Counted from the first letter of the stretch, positions 1 to 7,070 are shown. The stretch: DNA of 9,865 nt from B21-G16 sp003644825 [NCBI: Candidatus Zhuqueibacterota bacterium] (GCA_003644825.1 QNDJ01000031.1:1-9865); one strand, 5' to 3'. Translations and numbers: made by a program. The notes: generated by a model from the sequence alone, not told the origin.

Positions 1-2
1 AT

Positions 3-56
3 TCTGGTAGGGGTATCCTGGTTGGTACAAACAACGAATTATATGGATTAAAATAA
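3..56 (+). CDS. Possible 3' end of an upstream gene (partial)
   Basis: Read from base 3, the window opens with 17 codons ending in TAA at 54-56, translating as SGRGILVGTNNELYGLK. The hydrophobic strand followed by a turn and an LYGL end resembles the last blade of a PQQ-like beta-propeller, where the motif is commonly a VGT/VGS turn followed by LYAL. The other two forward frames give a very early stop or a less protein-like string. The fragment is too short to prove coding, and the propeller reading is only a resemblance. No Shine-Dalgarno or terminator evidence is available. Confidence 0.3.
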   Translation, partial: SGRGILVGTNNELYGLK

Positions 57-157
57 TTTATTTTAATACGTTCTCTACGAAATTCCTGACCGTATGATAG
101 ACATTCTTTGCATAATTCTTTACTGTATGGTTGTAGATAAGTTATAAAGGTTTCTCG

Positions 158-179
158 CAATGACAGATATATTGATATT
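158..179 (+). repeat. Short dispersed repeat, copy near the left edge
   Basis: The 22 bases from 158 match 3435-3456 at 19 positions, sharing the core CAAT-ACAG-TATATTGA-ATT. It includes CTCGCAATGACAG just upstream, a phrase familiar from intergenic palindromic repeats in many bacterial genomes. It looks like a decayed dispersed element rather than a gene. AT-rich sequence can generate partial matches by chance, so confidence is modest. Confidence 0.35.
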
Positions 180-300
180 AAAGAGAAGAAACCAATTTTA
201 TATTGTGTATTTATAACCATCAAAATGAACAAGAAACTGGTAAACTATGTTTATTAAACTTTTTAATTCTTTTATTTACAAATAATTTTAGCGGTTAATA

Positions 301-322
301 ATTGAAAATCCTCATTTTCAAT
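301..322. repeat. Perfect 9-bp inverted repeat
   Basis: ATTGAAAAT (301-309) is followed by CCTC and its exact reverse complement ATTTTCAAT (314-322). As RNA this is a hairpin with a four-base loop; as DNA it is a dyad about 130 bases upstream of the putative -10 box. No U-tract follows, so it is not a typical intrinsic terminator. It could be an operator or a remnant of a palindromic element. Confidence 0.4.
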
Positions 323-448
323 ATCTGGTAAAAATAATCTTCTGCTGCATTTCTGACTGTACACAAGCAGTAAAATAAAAAGTTAAAGGTCTGAGTTATT
401 TCTTATTGAAAATATCAAATTTTACTTTTAAATTTGAACATTATTTAT

Positions 449-454
449 TATAAT
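449..454 (+). promoter_or_regulatory. Putative -10 box for the M14 peptidase gene
   Basis: A perfect TATAAT lies 56 bases before the ATG at 511, which would give a leader of about 50 bases. No good TTGACA-like box lies 16-18 bases upstream: TTGAAC at 434-439 is only nine bases away. The call rests on the -10 hexamer alone in AT-rich DNA. Confidence 0.35.
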
Positions 455-510
455 AGACCGAAAAACTGTAATTAAGATTTCCCGTTGAACCTAAAAGCAG
501 GGAGGGAAAA

Positions 511-3126
511 ATGAAAAATAAAAAATTCACTATTATTGTATTTTTACTATTACTTTTCTCAAATTATACCTTTTCTCAGGTAATAAAATCTCCAGAGCAG
601 TTCTTCGGGTTTAGAATGGGGGAAGACTATAAACTTGCTCGCTGGGATAAGATTGTGGAATATTTTTATCTGTTGAATGAAAATTCAGATAAGATTGTTG
701 TTCAGGATTTAGGCAGATCAACAATGGGCAATCCTTTTCTTCTTGCGATTATTTCTTCTCCTGAAAACCTGCAGAATATGGGTAAATATAAATCTATAGC
801 AAAAAAACTCTCTGACCCGAGAGGACTGAAAAAGGAGGAAATAGAAAAATTAATTAAAGAAGGTAAAACGGTTATTGCTATGAGTATGAGCCTGCATTCA
901 ACAGAAGTAGGTGGAACACAGATGGCACCAGAGCTTGCCTATGAACTAATAACTGATAATTCTGATAAGATAAAAAATATACTTGATAATGTAATATTCC
1001 TTCTTTTTCCCTGTTTCAATCCAGATGGAGAAATAATGGTTGTTGACTGGTATAATAAATATCTCGGCACTAAATATGAAGGAGCACGTTTACCATGGTT
1101 ATATCATAAATATACAGGTCATGATAACAACAGGGATGGTTATATGTTCACCCAGGTGGAATCGAGGATGCTTTCAAAGGTTCTTTATCAGGAATGGTAT
1201 CCACAGGCTTATGTCGATTTTCATCATATGGGAAGCTATGGAGCAAGGTATTATATTCCACCTTATTATGACCCTTTACATCCGAATATTGACCCTCTTA
1301 TCTGGCGGGAACACCAGCTTGTTGGTGGTTATATGGCGACAGTCCTTGAGGAAAATGGAAAAACCGGTATTGAAACTGGGGCACCCTACACAGGCTGGTG
1401 GATGGCATCATTTCATATGATTACTAATTACCACAATATAGCAGGTATGCTTACCGAATCTGCCAGTGCAAATATTGCATCTCCTGTTTATATACATCCT
1501 CATCAACTTCGTGGTGGAAGTAGAGGAAGACCTGAATATAAACCCCAGATGAGTTTTCCTAACCCCTGGCCTGGCGGCTGGTGGCATTTGAGAGATATTG
1601 TGGAACAACAAAAAATTTCTGCTATTGCTCTGCTTGACCTCGGTGCTCGCTTTAAAAATGTTTTTCTCAGGAATATGTACCTTAAAGCAATAAGAAACAT
1701 CGAGAGAGGCAAAAACGAACCGCCTTATGCTTATTTAATTCCCCGGAAACAGAATGATTATCTCACAGCACTGAAACTTCTCGATATTCTAAAGTTTGCC
1801 GGCGTAGAAATCCATCAGGCTGTAAATGATTTCATTGCAAATGGTGTTCATTATCCAGAAGGAACTTTCGTAATACTACTTGCACAGCCTTTAAGAGCTT
1901 ATGTAAAATCACTCCTGGAAAGAATAAATTATCCAGATAACCCCTGGACCAGGGAATATCCCGGTGGACCACCAAGAAGACCCTATGATTTGGCAGCTTT
2001 CACCATTGCAGAACATATGGGTGTTAATACTGTTGAGATAGAAAAACCCTTCAAAGCAAAACTAAAAAAGGTTTATGATATTCCATATCCTGAAGGAAAA
2101 GTAATGGGTCACAGTTCATATGGTTATCTACTCTGTCATAAAAACAATGATTGTTTTATAGCTATAAATCGGCTTCTTAAGAATGGTTATGATGTTTTCT
2201 GGCTGGAAAACTGTGTAAATAACAATGGAAAAAAATACCCTCCCGGGACAATATACATTCCTGAAAAAGATAATCTTTATGCTGAACTTGAAAAGATAGC
2301 TGATGATACTCACCTGATTTTTGATTCACTTGAAAAACCTGTATCAGGAAAAGCTTATAAATTGCAGCCTTTAAAACTGGGAATGTATAAGAGATACCTT
2401 GGCGGTAATATGGATGAAGGATGGACACGATGGATACTGGAAAAATTTGAGTTCCCGTATTCTTCAATCTACAACAAGCAAATGAAAAATGATGACCTCA
2501 GGGCAATTTACGATATTATAATAATTCCTGATGATGCCGTCAGAACAATAATTGGCCCGAAACCCGAAGACTATAATAAACCGGGAAGTACACCAACTCC
2601 ACCAGAATATAGAGGTGGAATCGGTGACAAAGGAGTAAAAAATCTTATCAAATTTGTTAAGGAAGGTGGAACACTTCTGCTATTTAATAGAGCAAGTGAA
2701 CTGGCGATTGAAAAAATGGAATTACCTGTTTCAAATATCTTGAAAGGAGTTTCTTCGGATGAATTTTTCTGTCCGGGTTCTACACTGCATATAAAACTTG
2801 ATAAATCAAACCCGATTACTTACGGGATGCCGGAGAATGCTCTTGCTCTTTTCTGGAATAGTCCGACATTTTATGTGCGTCCCACTCAACACAATGAAAA
2901 CTATAAAGTCGTAGTTCAATACCCTGAGGAAAACCTTCTTCAGAGTGGATGGCTTATAGGCGAAGAAAAAATAGCAAAAAAGGCAGCTCTTATTGAAGCA
3001 AAATTTGGAAATGGAAAAATCATTATGTTTGGTTTCAGGGTTCAACATAGAGCACAAACTCATGGAACCTTTAAACTTCTATTTAACTCAATTTACTATG
3101 GAACAGCAAAAGAAGTAGAATTCTAA
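511..3126 (+). CDS. Secreted M14-family zinc carboxypeptidase-like protein with C-terminal amidotransferase-like domain
   Basis: Residues 1-23 form a Sec signal peptide (KNKK, hydrophobic core, then TFSQ), so the 871-residue product is probably periplasmic or secreted. The M14 metallopeptidase domain spans about 35-380. Zinc ligands are H129 and E132 (HSTE) and H238 (VDFHHMG); the substrate carboxylate-binding signature is NNRD (206-209), FNPDG is at 169-173, and the likely catalytic glutamate is E316 in LTESAS. All key residues are present, so it should be active. Residues about 620-862 look like the class I glutamine amidotransferase-like fold found at the end of many long M14 proteins (strands IIIIPDD at 669-675, GGTLLLFN at 719-726, GKIIMFGF at 835-842), without a recognisable catalytic triad. 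Family knowledge supports removal of C-terminal residues from peptides, but the exact substrate is unknown. GGAGGG at 501-506 fixes the start. It appears to be monocistronic, with 437 non-coding bases after it. Confidence 0.92.
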   Translation: MKNKKFTIIVFLLLLFSNYTFSQVIKSPEQFFGFRMGEDYKLARWDKIVEYFYLLNENSDKIVVQDLGRSTMGNPFLLAIISSPENLQNMGKYKSIAKKLSDPRGLKKEEIEKLIKEGKTVIAMSMSLHSTEVGGTQMAPELAYELITDNSDKIKNILDNVIFLLFPCFNPDGEIMVVDWYNKYLGTKYEGARLPWLYHKYTGHDNNRDGYMFTQVESRMLSKVLYQEWYPQAYVDFHHMGSYGARYYIPPYYDPLHPNIDPLIWREHQLVGGYMATVLEENGKTGIETGAPYTGWWMASFHMITNYHNIAGMLTESASANIASPVYIHPHQLRGGSRGRPEYKPQMSFPNPWPGGWWHLRDIVEQQKISAIALLDLGARFKNVFLRNMYLKAIRNIERGKNEPPYAYLIPRKQNDYLTALKLLDILKFAGVEIHQAVNDFIANGVHYPEGTFVILLAQPLRAYVKSLLERINYPDNPWTREYPGGPPRRPYDLAAFTIAEHMGVNTVEIEKPFKAKLKKVYDIPYPEGKVMGHSSYGYLLCHKNNDCFIAINRLLKNGYDVFWLENCVNNNGKKYPPGTIYIPEKDNLYAELEKIADDTHLIFDSLEKPVSGKAYKLQPLKLGMYKRYLGGNMDEGWTRWILEKFEFPYSSIYNKQMKNDDLRAIYDIIIIPDDAVRTIIGPKPEDYNKPGSTPTPPEYRGGIGDKGVKNLIKFVKEGGTLLLFNRASELAIEKMELPVSNILKGVSSDEFFCPGSTLHIKLDKSNPITYGMPENALALFWNSPTFYVRPTQHNENYKVVVQYPEENLLQSGWLIGEEKIAKKAALIEAKFGNGKIIMFGFRVQHRAQTHGTFKLLFNSIYYGTAKEVEF

Positions 3127-3195
3127 TATTTATGATAGATTAAAAAGAACAAGCAGGGGCAGGCTGTGTAAAAAACTCTGATTACAGAGATTTTC

Positions 3196-3223
3196 ATAGG
3201 TCAGGCAGGGATGCCTGACCTAT
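3196..3223. repeat. Perfect 12-bp hairpin, terminator-like or palindromic repeat element
   Basis: ATAGGTCAGGCA (3196-3207), loop GGGA, then TGCCTGACCTAT (3212-3223) pair perfectly. It starts 70 bases after the peptidase stop codon and could end or protect that transcript. The following bases (AGTTTGTG) are not a proper U-tract, so it is not a textbook intrinsic terminator. Read on the minus strand its centre is GGCATCCCTGCC, nearly the same as the hairpin at 3378-3399, which suggests a shared repeat family. Confidence 0.7.
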
Positions 3224-3243
3224 AGTTTGTGTTCAATTATATA

Positions 3244-3319
3244 CGTAGAACGAGCATCATTGCCTCATTGTAAATATTTTTCTTATAACCAGTATGCTGT
3301 TTTATAACGACAGGTTTAG
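3244..3319 (+). repeat. Degenerate direct repeat, copy A
   Basis: This unit opens with CGTAGAACG, continues with GCATC and TTGCC, and ends with TTTTATAACGACAGG. The first 27 bases match copy B (3374-3400) at 20 positions, and the tail occurs at almost the same distance (67 versus 66 bases from unit start to ACAGG). Its hairpin arms have lost most of their pairing, so it looks like an older copy. Confidence 0.55.
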
Positions 3320-3373
3320 TCTCAAATAATAGCTCCCCGAAAGGAGCAATATGTTTGTAGAATCAATCCCATC

Positions 3374-3448
3374 CGTAGAACGGGCATCCTTGCCCGTTCA
3401 TGAATAGTTTTACCGAAGTCAGAAGATTGTTTTACAATAACAGGTATA
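3374..3448 (+). repeat. Degenerate direct repeat, copy B, with intact hairpin
   Basis: The unit begins CGTAGAACG and contains a perfect 9-bp hairpin: GAACGGGCA (3378-3386), loop TCCT, TGCCCGTTC (3391-3399). The tail, TTTTACAATAACAGG, resembles copy A and the short repeat at 158-179. Short hairpins with a GGCATCC-TGCC centre recur between genes in several uncultured bacterial groups; that comparison is from memory and was not searched. Confidence 0.6.
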
Positions 3449-3487
3449 TTGAAATTGTTATTGTAATTAAAATAATATATTTTATAT

Positions 3488-3493
3488 TATAAT
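3488..3493 (+). promoter_or_regulatory. Putative -10 box for the transporter operon
   Basis: TATAAT stands 70 bases before the ATG at 3564 in strongly AT-rich DNA. No clear -35 box is present at the right distance (TTGTAA at 3461-3466 is 21 bases away). A second TATAAA at 3542-3547 would give a transcript beginning only about ten bases before the ATG, which would fit the missing ribosome binding site. Neither is decisive. Confidence 0.25.
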
Positions 3494-3563
3494 TTTTGGT
3501 CATCAGACTGTATATTTTTAAATATAGCTACAGTGTGCAAATATAAAACACTTTTTATAACCA

Positions 3564-5972
3564 ATGCTAAAAGACCCAATTAAATTATTTGTCATTTTCA
3601 TAGTTATAGTTATTGTTGCCTTCAATATATGGCTAAAAAAAACAGAGCCAGAGATTAATATTGAAGGTAAAACGACTCTAACGATTGTAATATCCACTGT
3701 TCCAAGGGACCAGATTTACTGGAACATGCTCCTGAGTGAATTTGAAAGGGAAAATCCTGATATTTATGTGAATGCAATAAGAACACGAGAAGAAAAAAAA
3801 GTACAAACAATGGTTGCTGGCGGAGTCGCTCCTGACCTGATACAAATTGAAGGACAGAACATGGGATACTGGATTCAGGCTAAAGCTTTACTGGATATTA
3901 CTCAATGGTTAAAAAAAGATGAAAAAACATTTGATATAAAAGACATTTACGATATATCATTACAGGCTTTTACCTATAAAGGAAAAATATATGGTCTTCC
4001 TTTTGGTATAGTTCCTTTCGTATTATTCTATAATAAGGATTTATTCAGAAAATACAACATTCCTTTTCCAGATGAAACCTGGACCTGGGAGGACATAAGG
4101 AAGTACGGAAAAATTCTCACAAATGATTTCGATGGAGATGGAATTAATGATGAAATAGGTATCGATATGAACATCTGGAGTGAAGGGCTTTATACATTTA
4201 TTTATCAGAATGGTGGCAGAATTCTGAACGAACAAGGCACCCGGATTGATATGACAGACCCACGAACTGTTGAAGCAATAAAATTTGTGTATGACCTTAT
4301 CCATAAAGACAGGATAGTAAAGTCAAATTTTAATATGGTAAAAGGTGTCTTCAACATAAGGTTTCAGAATGGTTCCATAGGTATGATTGTTCCTGGTGGG
4401 AGTTTCTGGATAACAGAATTTCGCGAATATAAAGAACTTGATTGGGACATTGCTCCTTTGCCTGCTGGACCTGCCGGGAGGGCTACAACAATTGCCCCGG
4501 GTGGATGGGGAATATCTTCTCAGAGTAAACACCCTGAAGAAGCATACAGGTTACTAAAGTTTATTGCGGGCAAAAAAGGACAGGAAATTATGGCAAAATC
4601 TGGCCTTTTTATACCCTGCAGAAAAAGTGTATGTCATTCTGAACTTTTCCTCAGACCTGTAAACCCTGAAACAGGTGAAAGATATAAACATCCAGAACAT
4701 GTAGAGAATCTTATAAAAGACCTTGATGAGGGGTATGCGAAACTTCCTGTCTGGACAAGTCCCAGATGGCCTCTTGTCAGGGACCTTCTTAACAGAGTGT
4801 TCTACAATTTGCTTATGGACCCGAAAAAACCCGGGGAAAACCCGGAAAAAGTATGCAAAGATTTTACCAGACAGGCTAATCAGATACTAATTGAAGCTGA
4901 AAAACACACCAGTGGAAAGAAAATCCCTTGGAGATATGTTCTCTCCGGGATGGTCCTGTTTATACTAATTCCCACAGTTTTTTTATGGAAAACCAGTAGA
5001 AAAAGAAAAAAAGCAGGATATTTGTTAGCCTCTGAGAACAGATGGGGCTACATTATGATAAGCCCCTGGATAGTAGGATTTGTCATATTTTTTGCTGGTC
5101 CTCTTTTATTCAGTATTTTTTTGAGTTTCTGTCAATGGCTTTCCCTTGGTCCGCCGGAAACAGCAAGATTTGTAGGACTGGATAATTATACAACAATGTT
5201 CAACCGGGACCCGGATTTCTCGAAATCACTGCTGGTTACATCGTATTACAGTATTTTATTTGTTCCTCTGGGTTTAATATTTGGTTTATTACTGGCTTTA
5301 CTTATGAATGTAGAAGCTAAAGGAATGAGAGGATTCAGAACTATTTACTTTTTGCCTGCGGTTCTTCCTTCGGTGGCTGTAGCAGTGCTATGGAAAGATT
5401 TATTCAGACAAACCGGATATTTAAACCTTCTGCTCCAGCGGGTATATAATTTTACACTTGGTTTATTTTTTGGGAAGATTTCAATTTCCAATCTGCCGAA
5501 CTGGTTATACAACGCAGATTTTACTGTTCCCGCAATAGTTATTATGAGTTTGTGGGGAGTAGGGGGTGGGATGATGATTTATCTTGCGGGTCTTCGTTCA
5601 ATACCTGTTCAACTTTATGAATCGGCTGAAATTGATGGTGCAAACAGGTTTAATAAATTCTGGCATATCACCCTGCCTCAGCTTTCTCCAGTAATATTTT
5701 TTAATCTTGTTATGGGGATAATAAGTTCATTTCAGGTATTTACTCAGGCATATATGCTTTTCTCAACTGAAGGACAGGCTAATAGGGCTGGCCCCGATGA
5801 TTCTGCTCTATTTTATGTGCTAAACCTATATCAACAGGCTTTTGAACAGTTTAAAATGGGGTATGCTTCAGCTCTGGCATGGATTTTATTTTTCATTATA
5901 CTCATATTTACATTACTTGTATTCAAAACAAGTTCTCTGTGGGTTTACTACGAAGTTGAAAAAGGAGGATAG
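3564..5972 (+). CDS. Fused membrane-tethered solute-binding protein and MalF-like ABC permease
   Basis: One 802-residue protein joins two normally separate importer parts. Residues 8-24 are an N-terminal membrane anchor with no lipobox cysteine. Residues about 36-448 are a family 1 extracellular solute-binding domain (AGGVAPDLIQ at 85-94, LPFGIVPFVLFYN at 145-157, calcium-site-like DFDGDGIND at 188-196, GGWGIS at 313-318). A second membrane segment (457-475) and a basic KTSRKRKK stretch return the chain to the cytoplasm, where a MalF/UgpA-like permease of about six segments starts near 495. Its EAA loop is at 686-705 (ESAEIDG, then ITLP), the contact site for the ATPase. The topology is self-consistent: N-in, binding domain outside, permease N-terminus in. 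CUT1 transporters import oligosaccharides or glycerol phosphates; the substrate here is unknown. The next gene starts immediately after the stop. An in-frame stop at 3558-3560 makes ATG 3564 the first possible start, but no Shine-Dalgarno precedes it. Confidence 0.9.
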   Translation: MLKDPIKLFVIFIVIVIVAFNIWLKKTEPEINIEGKTTLTIVISTVPRDQIYWNMLLSEFERENPDIYVNAIRTREEKKVQTMVAGGVAPDLIQIEGQNMGYWIQAKALLDITQWLKKDEKTFDIKDIYDISLQAFTYKGKIYGLPFGIVPFVLFYNKDLFRKYNIPFPDETWTWEDIRKYGKILTNDFDGDGINDEIGIDMNIWSEGLYTFIYQNGGRILNEQGTRIDMTDPRTVEAIKFVYDLIHKDRIVKSNFNMVKGVFNIRFQNGSIGMIVPGGSFWITEFREYKELDWDIAPLPAGPAGRATTIAPGGWGISSQSKHPEEAYRLLKFIAGKKGQEIMAKSGLFIPCRKSVCHSELFLRPVNPETGERYKHPEHVENLIKDLDEGYAKLPVWTSPRWPLVRDLLNRVFYNLLMDPKKPGENPEKVCKDFTRQANQILIEAEKHTSGKKIPWRYVLSGMVLFILIPTVFLWKTSRKRKKAGYLLASENRWGYIMISPWIVGFVIFFAGPLLFSIFLSFCQWLSLGPPETARFVGLDNYTTMFNRDPDFSKSLLVTSYYSILFVPLGLIFGLLLALLMNVEAKGMRGFRTIYFLPAVLPSVAVAVLWKDLFRQTGYLNLLLQRVYNFTLGLFFGKISISNLPNWLYNADFTVPAIVIMSLWGVGGGMMIYLAGLRSIPVQLYESAEIDGANRFNKFWHITLPQLSPVIFFNLVMGIISSFQVFTQAYMLFSTEGQANRAGPDDSALFYVLNLYQQAFEQFKMGYASALAWILFFIILIFTLLVFKTSSLWVYYEVEKGG
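5961..5968 (+). promoter_or_regulatory. Ribosome binding site that selects a TTG start
   Basis: AAAGGAGG lies inside the last codons of the preceding gene, four bases before TTG 5973. No ATG or GTG is better placed, and starting at the TTG gives a normal basic N-terminus before the first membrane segment. The zero-base junction implies translational coupling of the two permease subunits. Confidence 0.7.
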
Positions 5973-6986
5973 TTGAAGAAAAAAAGATATTTAATATATA
6001 TAATTTTAATACTGGGTTCAATTCCATTTCTATTTCCGTTCTGGAGGCTTGTAAGTGGTTCACTTAAAGAAAAAGAAAGATTTTTTATTTATCCACCTGA
6101 CCCTGTGCCTGTTCGTGTGAAATACTATGCAAAAATAAACGGTATCTGGAAAGAGGTAAGGGTATTAGCAAATCCCGGTGAGTTAAAAAATGAACCTGAG
6201 CACATTAATGACTACAAAGTTAAAATTCTGGACAATGAGGAAGTTCAATGGGTTAAAAAGGATAACTTTAAGAAGAAAAAGAAATTATATCTAAGATGGA
6301 AAAACTTTAGTGATGCCTGGACAAAAGCTATGTTTGGCAGATACCTTATAAACAGTGCTTTTGTTTCCCTGATGACAATTCTTGGAACTATTATTAGCTG
6401 TTCTCTTGTTGGTTATGCTTTTGCTCGATTGAGGTTTGTCGGAAAAAATATTCTTTTTATGATAATTCTTGCAACCCTTATGCTTCCGAGTCAGATAACC
6501 TTAATACCAACGTTTATCATTTTTAAAACCCTTGGCTGGATAGATACCTTTAAACCTCTTTTTGTTCCCCACTGGTTTGCGTCAGCTGCTGGTTCATCTG
6601 CTTTTTTTGTTTTTCTATTTCGTCAGTTTTTTATGACGATTCCTCTGGACCTTGAAGATGCAGCAAAAATAGATGGATGTTCACCCCTTATGACCTACTG
6701 GCATATTATCCTGCCGCTGGCAAAACCTGTTGTTATCACTGTAGCAATATATTCTTTTATGTGGTCCTGGAATGACCTCATAAACCCTCTTATTTACCTG
6801 AATTCAGAGTATAAAAGGACTTTAACTCTTGGTCTGGCAAACTTTATTGGAACGTATAGCTATCTGGAGCCAACTCAACTGCTTGCAGCATCTTTTATGA
6901 TGATTATCCCTACAATAGCAATATTTTTTGTTGCACAGAAAGCACTGATGGAGGGAATGAAAATAAGCGGTGGTATCAAGGGATAA
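5973..6986 (+). CDS. MalG-like ABC permease with enlarged first external loop
   Basis: This 337-residue inner-membrane protein is the second permease subunit of the CUT1 importer (binding-protein-dependent transport family). The first membrane segment is about 6-27, the core segments run from about 126 to 322, and the EAA loop is at 228-248 (EDAAKIDG, then IILP), matching the consensus EAA---G---------I-LP. MalG relatives are usually about 270-300 residues. The extra length sits between the first and second segments: residues about 48-108 form a charged insertion (VKYYAKINGIWKEVRV to a KKKKK run at 100-104) before the conserved RWKNFSDAW and NS region. That loop faces outward, where it could touch the tethered binding domain; this is inference. 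Translation starts at TTG with AAAGGAGG upstream and is directly coupled to the preceding gene. No ATPase gene follows, so a shared ATPase encoded elsewhere is expected. Confidence 0.9.
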   Translation: MKKKRYLIYIILILGSIPFLFPFWRLVSGSLKEKERFFIYPPDPVPVRVKYYAKINGIWKEVRVLANPGELKNEPEHINDYKVKILDNEEVQWVKKDNFKKKKKLYLRWKNFSDAWTKAMFGRYLINSAFVSLMTILGTIISCSLVGYAFARLRFVGKNILFMIILATLMLPSQITLIPTFIIFKTLGWIDTFKPLFVPHWFASAAGSSAFFVFLFRQFFMTIPLDLEDAAKIDGCSPLMTYWHIILPLAKPVVITVAIYSFMWSWNDLINPLIYLNSEYKRTLTLGLANFIGTYSYLEPTQLLAASFMMIIPTIAIFFVAQKALMEGMKISGGIKG

Positions 6987-7005
6987 ATAAATTCTCAATA
7001 AATAA

Positions 7006-7036
7006 AACTTTTTTCAGTTTATATAAGTCCTATAAA
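7006..7036 (+). promoter_or_regulatory. Candidate promoter of the sigma/anti-sigma genes
   Basis: The 84-base gap after the permease gene holds AACTT at 7006-7010 and GTCC at 7027-7030, 16 bases apart. This is loosely like ECF promoters, which have AAC in the -35 element and GTC in the -10 element, as expected if the sigma factor transcribes its own gene. TATAAA at 7031-7036 is an alternative housekeeping -10 box without a good -35. No terminator is obvious in the gap, so read-through from the transporter genes is also possible. Confidence 0.2.
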
Positions 7037-7060
7037 TAGAATGTTTTCAATATAAAAAAT

Positions 7061-7065
7061 GGAGG
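7061..7065 (+). promoter_or_regulatory. Ribosome binding site that moves the sigma factor start to TTG 7071
   Basis: GGAGG overlaps the first in-frame ATG (7059), which itself has no ribosome binding site. It is five bases ahead of the in-frame TTG at 7071. The TTG is therefore the more likely initiation codon, trimming four residues from the longest reading. Confidence 0.65.
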
Positions 7066-7070
7066 TTTTT

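Larger units (their letters stand above)
57..510. other. Gene-free AT-rich stretch upstream of the M14 peptidase gene
   Basis: No convincing coding frame is seen on either strand. The stretch contains a perfect 9-bp inverted repeat at 301-322, a short sequence at 158-179 that matches part of the repeat at 3435-3456, and a TATAAT box at 449-454 close to the peptidase gene. A strong ribosome binding site (GGAGGG, 501-506) sits four bases before the ATG at 511. The rest is AT-rich sequence with no structure I can name. Confidence 0.6.
3127..3563. other. Non-coding stretch with palindromic and duplicated repeats
   Basis: No coding frame is supported. The first part holds a weak 5-bp hairpin (CTCTG 3176-3180, CAGAG 3185-3189) followed by TTTT, then a perfect 12-bp hairpin at 3196-3223. 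Two related units at 3244-3319 and 3374-3448 follow at a spacing of 130 bases, with a small hairpin GCTCC/GGAGC (3333-3348) between them. The last 100 bases are very AT-rich and probably hold the promoter of the transporter genes. Confidence 0.7.

Noticed and set aside
81-364. Weak similarity between 81-97 and 348-364 (CTGACYGTA core)
   Set aside because: Only about 13 of 17 bases match in AT-rich sequence and flanks do not extend the match; not enough to call a repeat.
1040-1420. 126-codon open frame on the + strand inside the peptidase gene
   Set aside because: It lies in another frame of the zinc-binding region of a clearly coding gene, has no ribosome binding site, and its translation shows no domain; it is a by-product of the M14 codons.
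2177-2467. 96-codon open frame on the minus strand opposite the peptidase gene
   Set aside because: It is antisense to an intact coding gene, lacks a ribosome binding site and any recognisable motif.
3333-3348. GCTCC/GGAGC hairpin between the repeat copies
   Set aside because: Five pairs with a six-base loop and no partner elsewhere; could be chance, and GGAGC is not placed before any start codon.
3533-3556. AGTGT/ACACT hairpin followed by TTTTT before the transporter gene
   Set aside because: The stem is only five pairs with a ten-base AT-rich loop, and it lies directly before a start codon; too weak for a terminator or a leader structure.
4125-4152. Calcium-site-like DFDGDGIND in the binding domain as a dockerin or adhesin sign
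   Set aside because: Similar D-rich turns are common in family 1 binding proteins just before the (I/Q)(W/Y)G-type segment, and there is no second copy as in a dockerin.
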